Made by a program: the position numbers and the translations under genes
NCBI RefSeq assembly: GCF_025963695.1
Contig: NZ_JAOQAH010000111.1
Coordinates: 1 to 64,000 of the forward strand
From: Segetibacter sp.
GTDB lineage: Bacteria; Bacteroidota; Bacteroidia; Chitinophagales; Chitinophagaceae
Reading direction: 5' to 3'
DNA length: 64,000 nucleotides
The notes under the pieces: generated by a model
Told to the model about the DNA's origin: nothing
The model's database searches: none
What the model saw: only the letters and a program-made list of their open reading frames with translations
Shown here: positions 8,313 through 17,576 of the stretch, piece by piece
Layout of the letters: each line of letters starts with the position of its first letter
Numbering within the stretch: position 1 is the stretch's first letter

Positions 8313-11300
8313 TTAAATTTTATTTTGTAAGCCGGCTGAAGATTTTTTGATATTCTCGCCCGGTAGCTTTCTTACCGGAGTTCTTGGTGACGCTGCCTTG
8401 GGCACTACTTTTTTGCGCATTGGTGGAGTAAACTTAGTGTTGCCCTCCAATGCCATTGGCGGCTTTGCAATCGCTTCTCTTCCTCCCTCAAAATTTACCC
8501 AGTCTACGGTAGCTATGTTTTTATTAGGTGTGGCAGGTTTTACAAATACAAAGTACAGATCACGTTTGCCTGCCAACGGGTTAGTTACAGGCGCGCTTAA
8601 CTCTGCAAATTTATTCCATGCCCCTGTTGGTTGATAGGTTAGTTTACTAACTATTTCTCCCTTTAAAGTATTGGCGTGCACTTCGATAGATCCGTCTTTA
8701 TCCAGAGAAGCTAACCGGTAAGTAATACTGGTAATATCCTTTAAATCTATGTTTTTTAATACGAAGTAAGAACCGTTGTTAATGCCACCTAAATTTCTTT
8801 CAGTGTTTCTGAGATTGTAAGTTACATCTGCGTTCTCTACCTGCACTTTTGCCGGGCGTAGAACCAACACATCCTTATTAGTAAGGGGGGAGATAGCGCC
8901 ACCTTTATCAGTATAAGAAGCAGTTAAAATGTACCGACCTTCGTCTGTGCTGCCAATGTGCTCGTTTAAAATTACTTCGCCTGTTTGTGCCAGCGGTTTT
9001 TCTTCTCTTATATTACTGAGCGAAACAACGTATTTCACAATTTCGGTAGCGTCTTCCTTCGAAAACTGGGGATGGGCACTCATTGCATGTTCGCCCCAAA
9101 CGCCACCACCACCTGTGATCACCTTATTGGCTAAATAACCAATTGCATTTTTATCGTTGATATATTTTTTAGAAATGGCCATAAAAGAAGGTCCAACAGA
9201 TTTTGCATTTACCTGGTGGCAGGCTTTACAATCGCTGTTATTGATTAAATTTTTACCATAGTTGTAATTCTCATTTATTTCCTGGTGTCCAACTGTGGCC
9301 TGTGTATTGGCAACTTTTGGTAGATATTTCAATGAAACCCTCACGTTGCCTTTATCAATTTCCGGATCTTCTTTGTCCTTTATGTCCACCGCATAATTAA
9401 GTCCGGTGCTTTTAGGAAAGTAGAAACTGCTGTTGTCTGTTGTTTGGATAGCTACCAGCGGCAAAGTGTTTCCAACTTTTATTTCAATTGTATCATTGCT
9501 GTTTAAACCTGCAGCATCAGTTACTTTTAGAACTGCTTTATAAATGCCATTGTTAGTAAACGTATATGTTGGATTTGGATCTGAAGAAATAGGTTGCCCG
9601 TTTACGGTCCACTGGTAAGATAGCTTGTCTTCCTCATCGTAGTCAACCGTGTTTCTGCTGCTAAAGGCAACTTTAAAAGGAGCCAAACCAATGGTATCTT
9701 TTGTGGTAACTTTTGCAACCGGCGAGCGGTTTCCCCCGTTATAATCTATTCGTACCAGGCGCGCATCTACGTTATCTATGCCATAAACAGAACCATACTC
9801 CAGCATGTAAATAGAACCATCTGGTCCAATTTCCATGTCTGCCGGCCGGCGGAAATCACCGTTACCAGGCATAAAAGCTTCCATTCTCTTATAGTTGTAA
9901 TTTTCATCCATACGAACTGCAAACACCCAGTTGCGCATCCAGTCGTATATGAAGAATGCCTTATCATAATACGCAGGAAGTTTTGTGGGGGAATTTAAAT
10001 TCGCATTGAAATTATAAATAGGTCCGCCCATAGCACATCGCCCGCCTACACCCAGTGCAGGAAATTCTGTAGACAATGCATATGGGTACCAGATTAAGGG
10101 ATCTGTGGGAGGAGGCAGTATTTGAGCCCCGGTATTATTAGGTGAATAATTGGTTGGACCATTTTTGTCGAATAAAGGACCAATAGCTTTGGTGGCAAAG
10201 TCAGAATCATGGTAAGCAATGGTATTACCTACAAAATACGGCCAACCGAAATTACCGGGTTTTCGTGCCTGGTTAAATTCGTCATAACCGCGCGGACCAT
10301 GTCGGCTGTCCTGTCCCGCATCAGGTCCAATCTCACCCCAGTACAAATAGGAGGTCTCCTGGTCTACTGATATTCTGTACGGATTTCTACAACCCATCAC
10401 ATAAATTTCAGGACGCGTACCGGCCGTACCTTTTGAAAATAAGTTACCATCAGGAATAGTATAAGAACCATCTGGCTGAGGATGAATACGTAGAATTTTT
10501 CCTCGTAAATCGTTTGGATTGCCGGAAGAACGCTGAGCATCGAAAGTATGCCTGTCTTTTCTTTCATCAATCGGTGCATAGCCATCCGATTGAAAAGGAA
10601 CGGTGTTGTCGCCTGTAGAAATAAATAAATTCTTGTCTTTATCCCAGGCTAAAGATCCGCCGGTATGCGCGCTTACTTCAAGGTCAATAGGTATTTTAAT
10701 AATTACCTTTTCAGTAGCGGTATCAAGGGTTCCGTCTTGCGAAATGACGAAGCGCGAAACGTTCTGGTGGTATTGTTCCCCAGTATTAGCAGTATTGAAA
10801 AAATAGATAAAATTGTTTTGTTTAAAATCAGGATCGAGTGTAACACCAATCAATCCGTTAAGATATTTCTCAACTGCTTTAACGGGAAAGTCGCGAACGA
10901 GTTTTGTTTTTTTGGCAACAGGATCGTACATGTAAAATTTTCCACTCCTCTCAGTAAAAAATACACGGCCATCAGGAGCTACTGCCAATTCCATTGGTTC
11001 ATTCAAATCATTAGATAGAACAGTTTTTGTAAAGCGGTTCTCTTCCGGTGCTTTTACTGCATATGATTTCGAATAGTCCAGCGGCTTGTCAGTTCCAATT
11101 GCATATTTCAATCCACCGGCAAGATGACTTAGATACAGGGAATCACTATAACTTTCCTTTGTATGGCCGGCCCCTGTATAAAAAGCCCTGCCTCCATCAA
11201 AGTCGTGATACCAAACGAAAGGATGAACATCGCCCATTACTCCTCCCTCATATGTTGTTTCTTCTAAGTTGGCTAATACTTTTAAATCTGGCTGAACATT

Positions 11301-11855
11301 TTTGTAATTATACCATTCATCAAACCGCTCCCATTTTTCGGGTAGCATAGAGGTAGATGAGTGCGTTTTATCGAGGATGGTAATAGTTGCTTTTTGTTGC
11401 CTGGGATGGCTTAAAAAATAAGCGCCAACCAATTTGTTGTACCACGGCCATTCATACTCGGTATCCGCCGCAGCATGAACGCCTAAAAATCCTCCCCCTG
11501 CTTGTATATACCTTTCAAATGCCACCTGCTGATCTGCATTTAAGACATTGCCTGTGGTACTTAAGAAAACAACTGCGCTATAGTGTTTAAGACTATCCTC
11601 TATAAAATAACCAGGATCAGCAGTTGTGTCGGCTATAAAGTTGTTTCCTTTTCCTAACTGCACAATAGCTGCTGCCCCTGTAGGAATAGACTCGTGAAAA
11701 TAACCTTTGGTTCTTGTAAAGACTAAAATTCTTGCCTTGCGCGCAGTAGCGGTGGAGGCGCTATTGTTTGTTTTAGAAGTTTTGCACGCATAAAAAATGC
11801 TAAACGAACACAGCGTTGCGGCTAGCGCAAAAAGTAAATTTTTTTGGGGTAACAT
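8313..11855 (-). CDS. ThuA - glucose/sorbosone dehydrogenase - PKD - cytochrome c - CBM fusion lipoprotein
   Basis: Large envelope protein, 1180 residues from the ATG at 11855. The in-frame upstream extension is rejected because this Met starts a clean lipoprotein signal ending in FYAC. Visible domains: ThuA-like (about 45-270; VHAAADTEYEW), a six-bladed PQQ-type glucose/sorbosone dehydrogenase propeller (about 290-700; MELAVAPDGRVFFTE, CRNPYRISVD), a PKD fold (about 705-790), a class I cytochrome c with CKACH (heme site about 876-880), a CBM6-like beta domain (about 1000-1110), and a Lys/Pro-rich basic tail. ThuA proteins are tied to trehalose/3-ketosugar metabolism and the propeller oxidises sugars, so periplasmic or surface sugar oxidation with heme electron transfer is likely. 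The substrate is unknown. Confidence 0.9.
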   Translation of the reverse strand: MLPQKNLLFALAATLCSFSIFYACKTSKTNNSASTATARKARILVFTRTKGYFHESIPTGAAAIVQLGKGNNFIADTTADPGYFIEDSLKHYSAVVFLSTTGNVLNADQQVAFERYIQAGGGFLGVHAAADTEYEWPWYNKLVGAYFLSHPRQQKATITILDKTHSSTSMLPEKWERFDEWYNYKNVQPDLKVLANLEETTYEGGVMGDVHPFVWYHDFDGGRAFYTGAGHTKESYSDSLYLSHLAGGLKYAIGTDKPLDYSKSYAVKAPEENRFTKTVLSNDLNEPMELAVAPDGRVFFTERSGKFYMYDPVAKKTKLVRDFPVKAVEKYLNGLIGVTLDPDFKQNNFIYFFNTANTGEQYHQNVSRFVISQDGTLDTATEKVIIKIPIDLEVSAHTGGSLAWDKDKNLFISTGDNTVPFQSDGYAPIDERKDRHTFDAQRSSGNPNDLRGKILRIHPQPDGSYTIPDGNLFSKGTAGTRPEIYVMGCRNPYRISVDQETSYLYWGEIGPDAGQDSRHGPRGYDEFNQARKPGNFGWPYFVGNTIAYHDSDFATKAIGPLFDKNGPTNYSPNNTGAQILPPPTDPLIWYPYALSTEFPALGVGGRCAMGGPIYNFNANLNSPTKLPAYYDKAFFIYDWMRNWVFAVRMDENYNYKRMEAFMPGNGDFRRPADMEIGPDGSIYMLEYGSVYGIDNVDARLVRIDYNGGNRSPVAKVTTKDTIGLAPFKVAFSSRNTVDYDEEDKLSYQWTVNGQPISSDPNPTYTFTNNGIYKAVLKVTDAAGLNSNDTIEIKVGNTLPLVAIQTTDNSSFYFPKSTGLNYAVDIKDKEDPEIDKGNVRVSLKYLPKVANTQATVGHQEINENYNYGKNLINNSDCKACHQVNAKSVGPSFMAISKKYINDKNAIGYLANKVITGGGGVWGEHAMSAHPQFSKEDATEIVKYVVSLSNIREEKPLAQTGEVILNEHIGSTDEGRYILTASYTDKGGAISPLTNKDVLVLRPAKVQVENADVTYNLRNTERNLGGINNGSYFVLKNIDLKDITSITYRLASLDKDGSIEVHANTLKGEIVSKLTYQPTGAWNKFAELSAPVTNPLAGKRDLYFVFVKPATPNKNIATVDWVNFEGGREAIAKPPMALEGNTKFTPPMRKKVVPKAASPRTPVRKLPGENIKKSSAGLQNKI

Positions 11856-12025
11856 GTATTTTATACTTTCTAAAATTGAGCAATAAAAAAACGTTTTATT
11901 TAAAAGACTTAGCGATATAGGAAAAGGAGAATTCTTTAAAACAATAAAATTTGTTCGATAACCTTTAGGTCTCATCTGTTTTCGCGGCGATTATTTATGG
12001 TAGCCGGCAAACGATCTATAATAAA

Positions 12026-12050
12026 CATCGTTGCGTCGCACTCTTGTACT
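12026..12050 (-). repeat. Rep-A copy 3
   Basis: Well-conserved copy (CATCGTTGCGTCGC then ACTCTTGTACT) in the gap between the two giant lipoprotein genes, 171 bases upstream of the start of the ThuA fusion. Confidence 0.9.
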
Positions 12051-12103
12051 TTAGATAAATAATCGACAATTAGGCTAATTATAATAAAGCGCTCCTTCCG
12101 ATG

Positions 12104-15100
12104 TTATATTTTCTTTTTCAAATTCTCAAGGTAGCCTAAGAGGTTTACCAATTCTTGTTTCGACATGCTTTCATGTAAACCTTCGGGCATCATTGATTCT
12201 TTCAACTCCTTCATCGATTTTACATCCCTGGTTTTAATGTGCTGCTTGGCACCACCTGGTAACTTTAAGTCGATGTCTGTTTCGGTTTTACTTGAGATTA
12301 TTCCTGTAAGTGTTGATCCGTCTTTTAGTTTAATTTCCCAACCTTCGTAACCAAAACTAATACCTTTTGAAGGATGCACAATCGCTTCAAGCAAGCCTTC
12401 TCTTGGGTACTTTGCACCAATTTCAGTCAACTTTGGTCCAAAGTCAAATCCTTCATTACTCACCTGGTGGCAAACAGCACAACTATTAGTAAACACTCCT
12501 TTACCTCCCGCAATATTTGCTTTCAACGAACCCAGATCCTCTATTACAGGCACTTTCTTTTCTGTCTTAGCTACTGCATCTGACAAATAGGATGAGGCTT
12601 CATTTCTTACAGCTTTTCGCCATGCTCCCTGCACGCTTGAAACTGCGCCGGGTATTAGTGGTTCGGGTATTTTTTTATTTTTTAATAACGTAAGTACAAG
12701 GTCTTCGCCTCCTCCGCTTCTGCCGATTCTTCTTGCTGCCTGTTCACGTAATTCCATTGGATACTTAGTCGACACTACAATAGACTGTAACATATCCAAA
12801 GACTCCTTGCTACCCACTCTGCTTAGCGATGTTAATAAAGCGTTCGCTCTGGCACTATCCTTTCCAACCAGTACCTGCCACGCCATCGAACTTCCACCAG
12901 CTTTTAATAATAATCCGGCTGCATCTCTACCCATTGGCTGCCGGTATTTCGAAATTGCTAAATCAACCAAGGCTCTGTTTTGGTCGGTCAATTCATACCT
13001 TCTTACTAACTCGATATACTCCGGGGTTCCTGATAAAGTTTTCAAAAGCTCGTTTAGCGCTTTTTTTGCAGGTACTGAATTCTTAACTGTGTTTACATCA
13101 AGGTGACGCAAGACAAGCTTGTTAAGGGTAAGGTCATTAGCGCTGTTGTTTTTTATCATTGCAAGCAGCAGCTTTGATTTTAATGGTCCTTTGTTAAAAT
13201 CAAATGCTCTGAAATACCGCAGCCTGTTATTCACCGCTACATCCTGCTGCGCGGCCAACTTAGCAATATAAGGAACAGCTACATCTGTTCGTGCCCGCCA
13301 AACAATATCCTGGGTATTTGCATTTTGAATGGGATCTTTCACTTTCGCTACATAAGCTGCAAAAAATCGATCCCACTGTTTGTCTGCTCCAACTCCCGCA
13401 GCTTCCAGATACCAGCGATCGCCGTCATGTTGACTTGCCAAATTGGCCCATAGCTCGGGTGCTTCTGGTGATTTGTTGTGATGCAGTGCAATCAGGCATT
13501 CGCGTCTTACATGAATATCAGGGTCATTCACCAATTGGCGTACAACTCCTGTTACATCAGCGTTTAATTCTCTGGCAGCTCTTAGAGCAACAATTCGTAA
13601 TTCTGGTATATTTGATTGAAGTGCTTGCTGAATATATTGCTGTGCATTTGCACCCGGTCTTTTTACCAGCGCCCAAAAACCGCGCGCCTTCATTTTTGGA
13701 TTAGTGGCGGTGCTCCAAAGTTTCTCAAGTTCGGGTACAGCCTTTTGTCCCATTGTTTGCAATGCTGTCCACGCTTTAAAGCGGGTAGATAAGTTTGGAT
13801 TTTGTAGGGCCAGAACAGCTCCGGCAGGAGTAGAATAATCTTCTTTACGAATTATATAACTTGAACTTGGAGGAGCGATTCTATATATTCTTCCTTTTGA
13901 TTGGTCGCCAGCCTGGTGACCCCCAACTCCCGGATCGTACCAGTCAGCTACAATAAGAGAACCATCGGGAGCGACTGAAATGTCTGCAGGACGAAACCAA
14001 CGATCTTTATCGCCTTTCAAAATATTTACCATGTCTGCTGTATAACCAGCACCCTTCTTCTTAACCGGGTAGGAGCGTACTACATTAGGTCCCGCATCAG
14101 TATGGATCATCTGGTTCTGAAACTGCTCTGGTAATAAAGAGCCTTCATAAAGCACCATACCTGTTGGAGAGCCGGCAAAAGTTTGCAAAAGGTTAGGCAC
14201 CACACCGGGGTCATTCAGGTGCCAGTGACGAAGAGGTGTAGAGTCTTCTATGTTAGTACGGTTTTCCTGCCATCCCGCACCGGTCATCTCATCTTTATAA
14301 CCATAGTTGCCATACTCCATTACATAGTTTATACGAACTCCGCGATTGCCATCATCATCATTATCGCTCTGCCACAAAGTGCCATAACTATCTACTGCAA
14401 CTTCATAAGGGTTTCTGAAATTCTGAGCCAGTACTTCAACGTGAGAACCATCAGGGTCGCATCTGAGCACCATACCTTCTTTATAGTTTTTAGCGCTTAT
14501 TTCAACGCCATCCTGGTCGAGAACCGTTTTACCGTCTTTATCTTTCAAAGTTCTTCCCTCGTTACCGAGGTTAAAGTACAACTTGCCATCCGGCCCAAAA
14601 GTAAAGGTATGGGCTCCGTGATCGTGCTGTTCTCCACCAATACCCTGGAAAAGCACTTCTTTTCTGTCAGCTTTATCATCCCCATTATCATCATAAAATG
14701 CCCAGATGTAGGGACTTTGAGATACTATAACCCTGTTTCCTAAAACACATACTCCTAATGGTGCATTTATCTCTGGGCCCTGGTAAAATACTTTTGCGGT
14801 GTCGGCCTTACCATCGCCATTATTATCCTCCAATATCATTATCCGGTCACCCTTAGGATTTGTTGGATTGCCGTTGATGTCAGGACGATAATTATAGGCC
14901 TCTGTTACCCAAACCCTTCCACGATCATCTACATCTATATTTGTAGGATTTTTCAGCATTGGCTCGGTAGCCATGGTGTGCACTTCAAGGCCGTTAAACG
15001 CTACCAGTCCTTGTAATGCATTTTCCGCCTCGCGCTTTTCCTGCTCCGTTAGCTCGCGCACTTTTGTTTCTTGGACTACCGGCTTTGTTTCGGCGTTAGT

Positions 15101-15256
15101 AACTGTTACAGTTTCAGACTTTGTTTCGGTTGTAGTGGCTGTCTTCGAAGAATTTCGGGAGTTTGTACAACCGGCTGCACTAAGAACACTAACGAACAAA
15201 AAGGCCTTCAATAAAAAATTTGTATTTAGTTGAAAACGGGCAAGACGTTGTTTCAT
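12104..15256 (-). CDS. PVC-type heme-binding membrane-bound dehydrogenase-like lipoprotein (propeller - HEAT - cytochrome c)
   Basis: 1050 residues from the ATG at 15256; the 12-residue upstream extension is unlikely because the lipoprotein signal (lipobox SAAGC) starts here. It has a Thr/Glu-rich linker, an NHL/PQQ-like propeller (about 60-480; NIDVDDRGRVWVTEAYNYRP region), alpha-helical HEAT-like repeats (about 490-880), a c-type heme motif CAVCHQV (about 926) and a heme-associated C-terminal domain (TIGR02603-like). The architecture is typical of the family first described in Planctomycetes/Verrucomicrobia and common in Bacteroidota. It has the same overall logic as the downstream ThuA fusion (lipoprotein, propeller, CxxCH), and both read on the minus strand, so they probably act together in oxidising an external carbohydrate. 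Confidence 0.9.
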   Translation of the reverse strand: MKQRLARFQLNTNFLLKAFLFVSVLSAAGCTNSRNSSKTATTTETKSETVTVTNAETKPVVQETKVRELTEQEKREAENALQGLVAFNGLEVHTMATEPMLKNPTNIDVDDRGRVWVTEAYNYRPDINGNPTNPKGDRIMILEDNNGDGKADTAKVFYQGPEINAPLGVCVLGNRVIVSQSPYIWAFYDDNGDDKADRKEVLFQGIGGEQHDHGAHTFTFGPDGKLYFNLGNEGRTLKDKDGKTVLDQDGVEISAKNYKEGMVLRCDPDGSHVEVLAQNFRNPYEVAVDSYGTLWQSDNDDDGNRGVRINYVMEYGNYGYKDEMTGAGWQENRTNIEDSTPLRHWHLNDPGVVPNLLQTFAGSPTGMVLYEGSLLPEQFQNQMIHTDAGPNVVRSYPVKKKGAGYTADMVNILKGDKDRWFRPADISVAPDGSLIVADWYDPGVGGHQAGDQSKGRIYRIAPPSSSYIIRKEDYSTPAGAVLALQNPNLSTRFKAWTALQTMGQKAVPELEKLWSTATNPKMKARGFWALVKRPGANAQQYIQQALQSNIPELRIVALRAARELNADVTGVVRQLVNDPDIHVRRECLIALHHNKSPEAPELWANLASQHDGDRWYLEAAGVGADKQWDRFFAAYVAKVKDPIQNANTQDIVWRARTDVAVPYIAKLAAQQDVAVNNRLRYFRAFDFNKGPLKSKLLLAMIKNNSANDLTLNKLVLRHLDVNTVKNSVPAKKALNELLKTLSGTPEYIELVRRYELTDQNRALVDLAISKYRQPMGRDAAGLLLKAGGSSMAWQVLVGKDSARANALLTSLSRVGSKESLDMLQSIVVSTKYPMELREQAARRIGRSGGGEDLVLTLLKNKKIPEPLIPGAVSSVQGAWRKAVRNEASSYLSDAVAKTEKKVPVIEDLGSLKANIAGGKGVFTNSCAVCHQVSNEGFDFGPKLTEIGAKYPREGLLEAIVHPSKGISFGYEGWEIKLKDGSTLTGIISSKTETDIDLKLPGGAKQHIKTRDVKSMKELKESMMPEGLHESMSKQELVNLLGYLENLKKKI

Positions 15257-15475
15257 TATTTCAATGGCTTTAATTAATCGTGGATATAACAATTATACTT
15301 GAAGATAGCGAGATGGGCAAATACTTTTAGCTGTTAATATCTATTATAAAGGTATTTACTATCACAATAGTAATTTAAGTTTCAAATAAAAGGTTTGTAG
15401 GAAATAGGTTGTTTAGGGCTTTAATAGCATAAGGTAACTTAGAGGATGCGGGACAAACTATTTGCCCTGATTTTT

Positions 15476-15494
15476 AAATGTAACCCTTACATTT
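15476..15494. promoter_or_regulatory. Inverted repeat, candidate operator of the isomerase-like gene
   Basis: Perfect inverted repeat AAATGTAA-CCC-TTACATTT, 46 bases before the start codon of the + strand gene at 15541, in the divergent intergenic region. It overlaps a -7-like TACATTTA; TTTG at 15461-15464 could be a loosely spaced -33. Size and position fit a dimeric repressor site; the regulator is unknown. Confidence 0.4.
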
Positions 15495-15540
15495 ATGTTA
15501 TTAATTACTACTACTTTAACGATTAAGCTTAAACAACTAT

Positions 15541-16437
15541 ATGAAAAAGCAACTCTCGCGACGTACCGCTTTAAAAAATCTAACAGGTAGTGCTGCATTT
15601 TTTTCTGCTGCAATGGTGCTTCCCTCTGCTGCAAAAGCGGAACTGATTAAGGAAGAATGGGGCGATCTAAAATTAAAAGGCAACGTAAATCATTCGGTGT
15701 GTAAATGGTGCTATCCTAAAATTAGTTTAGATGACTTGTGCAAGGCAGCTAAGGATATGGGAATGTCATCCATTGAATTACAAGGTCCTGATGAGTGGGC
15801 AACAATAAAAAAGTACGGACTTACCTGTGCTATGCCCTGGGGAGCGGGAAAGGGGATTGAGAATGGGTGGAACAATCCGGCATTGCATGATGAGTTATTA
15901 GCCAGTTTCGAAGATGTAATTCCAAAAGTGGCGGCAGCGGGATTAGACAAGATTATTACATTTTCGGGTAACAGAAAGGGATTAAGTGACGAGCAAGGGT
16001 TAGAAAATTGCGCCAAAGGTTTGAAGCGTTTAATGAAGACTGCGGAAAAGTATAAGGTAACTGTAACAATGGAATTATTAAACAGCAAAGTAAACCATAA
16101 AGATTACCAGTGCGATCATACTAAATGGGGAGCAGAACTTGCAAAAATGATCGGATCAGAAAGGTTTAAACTGTTATACGATATCTACCACATGCAAATA
16201 ATGGAAGGAGACGTAATTGCAACAATCAAACAATACCATCCATACATTTCTCACTATCATACCGGCGGTGTGCCAGGGCGTGCAGAAATTGATGAGACAC
16301 AAGAATTAAATTATCCGGCCATAGTTAAGGCAATTCTGGATACTGGCTACAAAGGGCATATCGGACAAGAGTTTGTTCCAAAAAGACCTGATGTTCTTGA
16401 CTCATTGAGACAAAGCGTTAAGATTTGCGATATTTAA
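15541..16437 (+). CDS. Exported sugar phosphate isomerase/epimerase-like TIM barrel (hydroxypyruvate isomerase family)
   Basis: 298 residues with a Tat-like signal (SRRTALKNL followed by a hydrophobic stretch ending near AKA), then a xylose isomerase-like TIM barrel. Likely metal ligands are visible: Glu in VTMELLNSK (about 180), Asp/His in LYDIYHMQ (about 216), His in SHYHTGG and Glu in GQEFVP near the C-terminus. The family interconverts keto- and aldo-sugars or hydroxypyruvate/tartronate semialdehyde; Bacteroidota paralogues of this kind occur beside ThuA, DUF1080 and oxidoreductase genes in 3-ketoglycoside pathways. It is divergent from the heme-dehydrogenase lipoprotein gene and shares its 284-base control region. 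Export means it acts outside the cytoplasm. The substrate is not determinable from sequence. Confidence 0.87.
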   Translation: MKKQLSRRTALKNLTGSAAFFSAAMVLPSAAKAELIKEEWGDLKLKGNVNHSVCKWCYPKISLDDLCKAAKDMGMSSIELQGPDEWATIKKYGLTCAMPWGAGKGIENGWNNPALHDELLASFEDVIPKVAAAGLDKIITFSGNRKGLSDEQGLENCAKGLKRLMKTAEKYKVTVTMELLNSKVNHKDYQCDHTKWGAELAKMIGSERFKLLYDIYHMQIMEGDVIATIKQYHPYISHYHTGGVPGRAEIDETQELNYPAIVKAILDTGYKGHIGQEFVPKRPDVLDSLRQSVKICDI

Positions 16438-16477
16438 GCGGGGTATAATAACGGCTTTTTAGAACAAAAATGTAGCG

Positions 16478-16522
16478 AAAATGATAAAGGCAGATGAACT
16501 GTTCATCTGCCTTTATCATTTT
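16478..16522. terminator. Bidirectional terminator between convergent genes
   Basis: Perfect 22-bp inverted repeat with a one-base centre, arms beginning AAAATGATAAAGG and ending CCTTTATCATTTT. A-rich and T-rich ends give a T tract on both strands. It lies between the isomerase-like gene (+) and the AIM24-like gene (-). Confidence 0.92.
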
Positions 16523-16585
16523 TAAAATATTCCGCTTTATTATGCCGTTAGTTGCGTTTCTTGTGTTGTGTTCTTCCAGCAACTA

Positions 16586-17377
16586 TTAATATCCATCGCC
16601 ATCTAACATATTGCCAATGCCACCTAAAACACTCCCTTCTTCTTTTCTGTTTCGGCCATAAGATAAAATGCGGCTTGCAAGCCTGCTAACAGGTAGGGTT
16701 TGAAGCCATACTTTACCTGGTCCTCTTAGTGTTGCAAAGAATAAACCTTCCCCTCCAAAAATTGAATTTTTAATGCCTCCAATAAATTGAATGTCGTAAT
16801 CAACGGTTTGAGTTAATGCTACCAGGCAACCTGTATCGACTTTTATTAATTCATTTGGTTCTAAAACCCGTTCAAAAACGTGTCCTCCGGCGTGCATAAA
16901 CGCCATTCCATCCCCTTCAAGTTTTTCCATAATGAAACCTTCGCCGCCAAAGATGCCTGTACCAAGTCTTTTTTGGAAATCTATACCAATACTTACACCT
17001 TTCGCCGCACAGAGAAATGCATCTTTTTGAGCAATTACTTTTCCACCCAATTTTAACAGATCAAGCGGAATGATTTTGCCGGGATAAGGTGAAGCAAAAC
17101 TTACTCTTTTTTTGCCGCGGGCCGTATTTGTAAATGCAGTCATAAAAAGGCTTTCTCCAATTAAGAGCCTTTTGCCGGCCCCTAATAATTTGCCCAACAA
17201 TCCGCCATTGTTCTGATTCTGACTGCCATCGCCAAAGATTGTTTGCATTTGTATTCCATCATCCATCATCATAAAACTGCCACTTTCTGCAATAGCTGTT
17301 TCATTTGGGTCGAGCTCTATCTCAACATATTGCATTTCCTCTCCCATAATTTTATAGTCTATCTGATCGTTGCGCAT
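16586..17377 (-). CDS. AIM24 / TIGR00266 family protein
   Basis: 263 residues, cytosolic by sequence, no signal or membrane segment. The TIGR00266/AIM24 fold is recognised by repeated Gly-rich beta segments such as GEGFIMEKLEGDG (about 144-156), HAGGHVFERVL and a second FGGEGLFFATLRGPG. The C-terminal region GGIGNMLDGDGY is Gly/Asp-rich. Biochemical function is not established; bacterial members are often called 'biogenesis AIM24 family' by homology to a yeast mitochondrial protein. It is a single gene flanked by a strong terminator on the 3' side and by a Rep-A element beyond its 5' side. Confidence 0.88.
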   Translation of the reverse strand: MRNDQIDYKIMGEEMQYVEIELDPNETAIAESGSFMMMDDGIQMQTIFGDGSQNQNNGGLLGKLLGAGKRLLIGESLFMTAFTNTARGKKRVSFASPYPGKIIPLDLLKLGGKVIAQKDAFLCAAKGVSIGIDFQKRLGTGIFGGEGFIMEKLEGDGMAFMHAGGHVFERVLEPNELIKVDTGCLVALTQTVDYDIQFIGGIKNSIFGGEGLFFATLRGPGKVWLQTLPVSRLASRILSYGRNRKEEGSVLGGIGNMLDGDGY

Positions 17378-17518
17378 GGTTTTAAATTTAGAGCGTAAAT
17401 ATATTTATTCACGCAGTTAATTTTAGTATAGATATTTCGTAAAAACGAATTTTAATTGATCTAAGAAAAGTTAGGCAGTTTTTTGAAAAGGCTAATAGGT
17501 TGAAGGAAGCACAAGATG

Positions 17519-17541
17519 TACAAGAGAGTGACACAACGATG
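17519..17541 (+). repeat. Rep-A copy 4 (GTGACAC subtype)
   Basis: Same length and flanks as the consensus (TACAAGAG ... ACGATG), but the core reads GTGACAC instead of GCGACGC. An inner C-G pair is replaced by T-A, so the palindrome is kept. The copy at 23261-23285 shares this core. Confidence 0.8.
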
Positions 17542-17576
17542 TTGAAAAATGGATAGAGGCTTGTAACAAAATAAAA

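Noticed and set aside
10665..11018. 117-codon frame opposite the ThuA-fusion gene
   Set aside because: It lies entirely antisense to a well-supported gene and has no recognisable domain.
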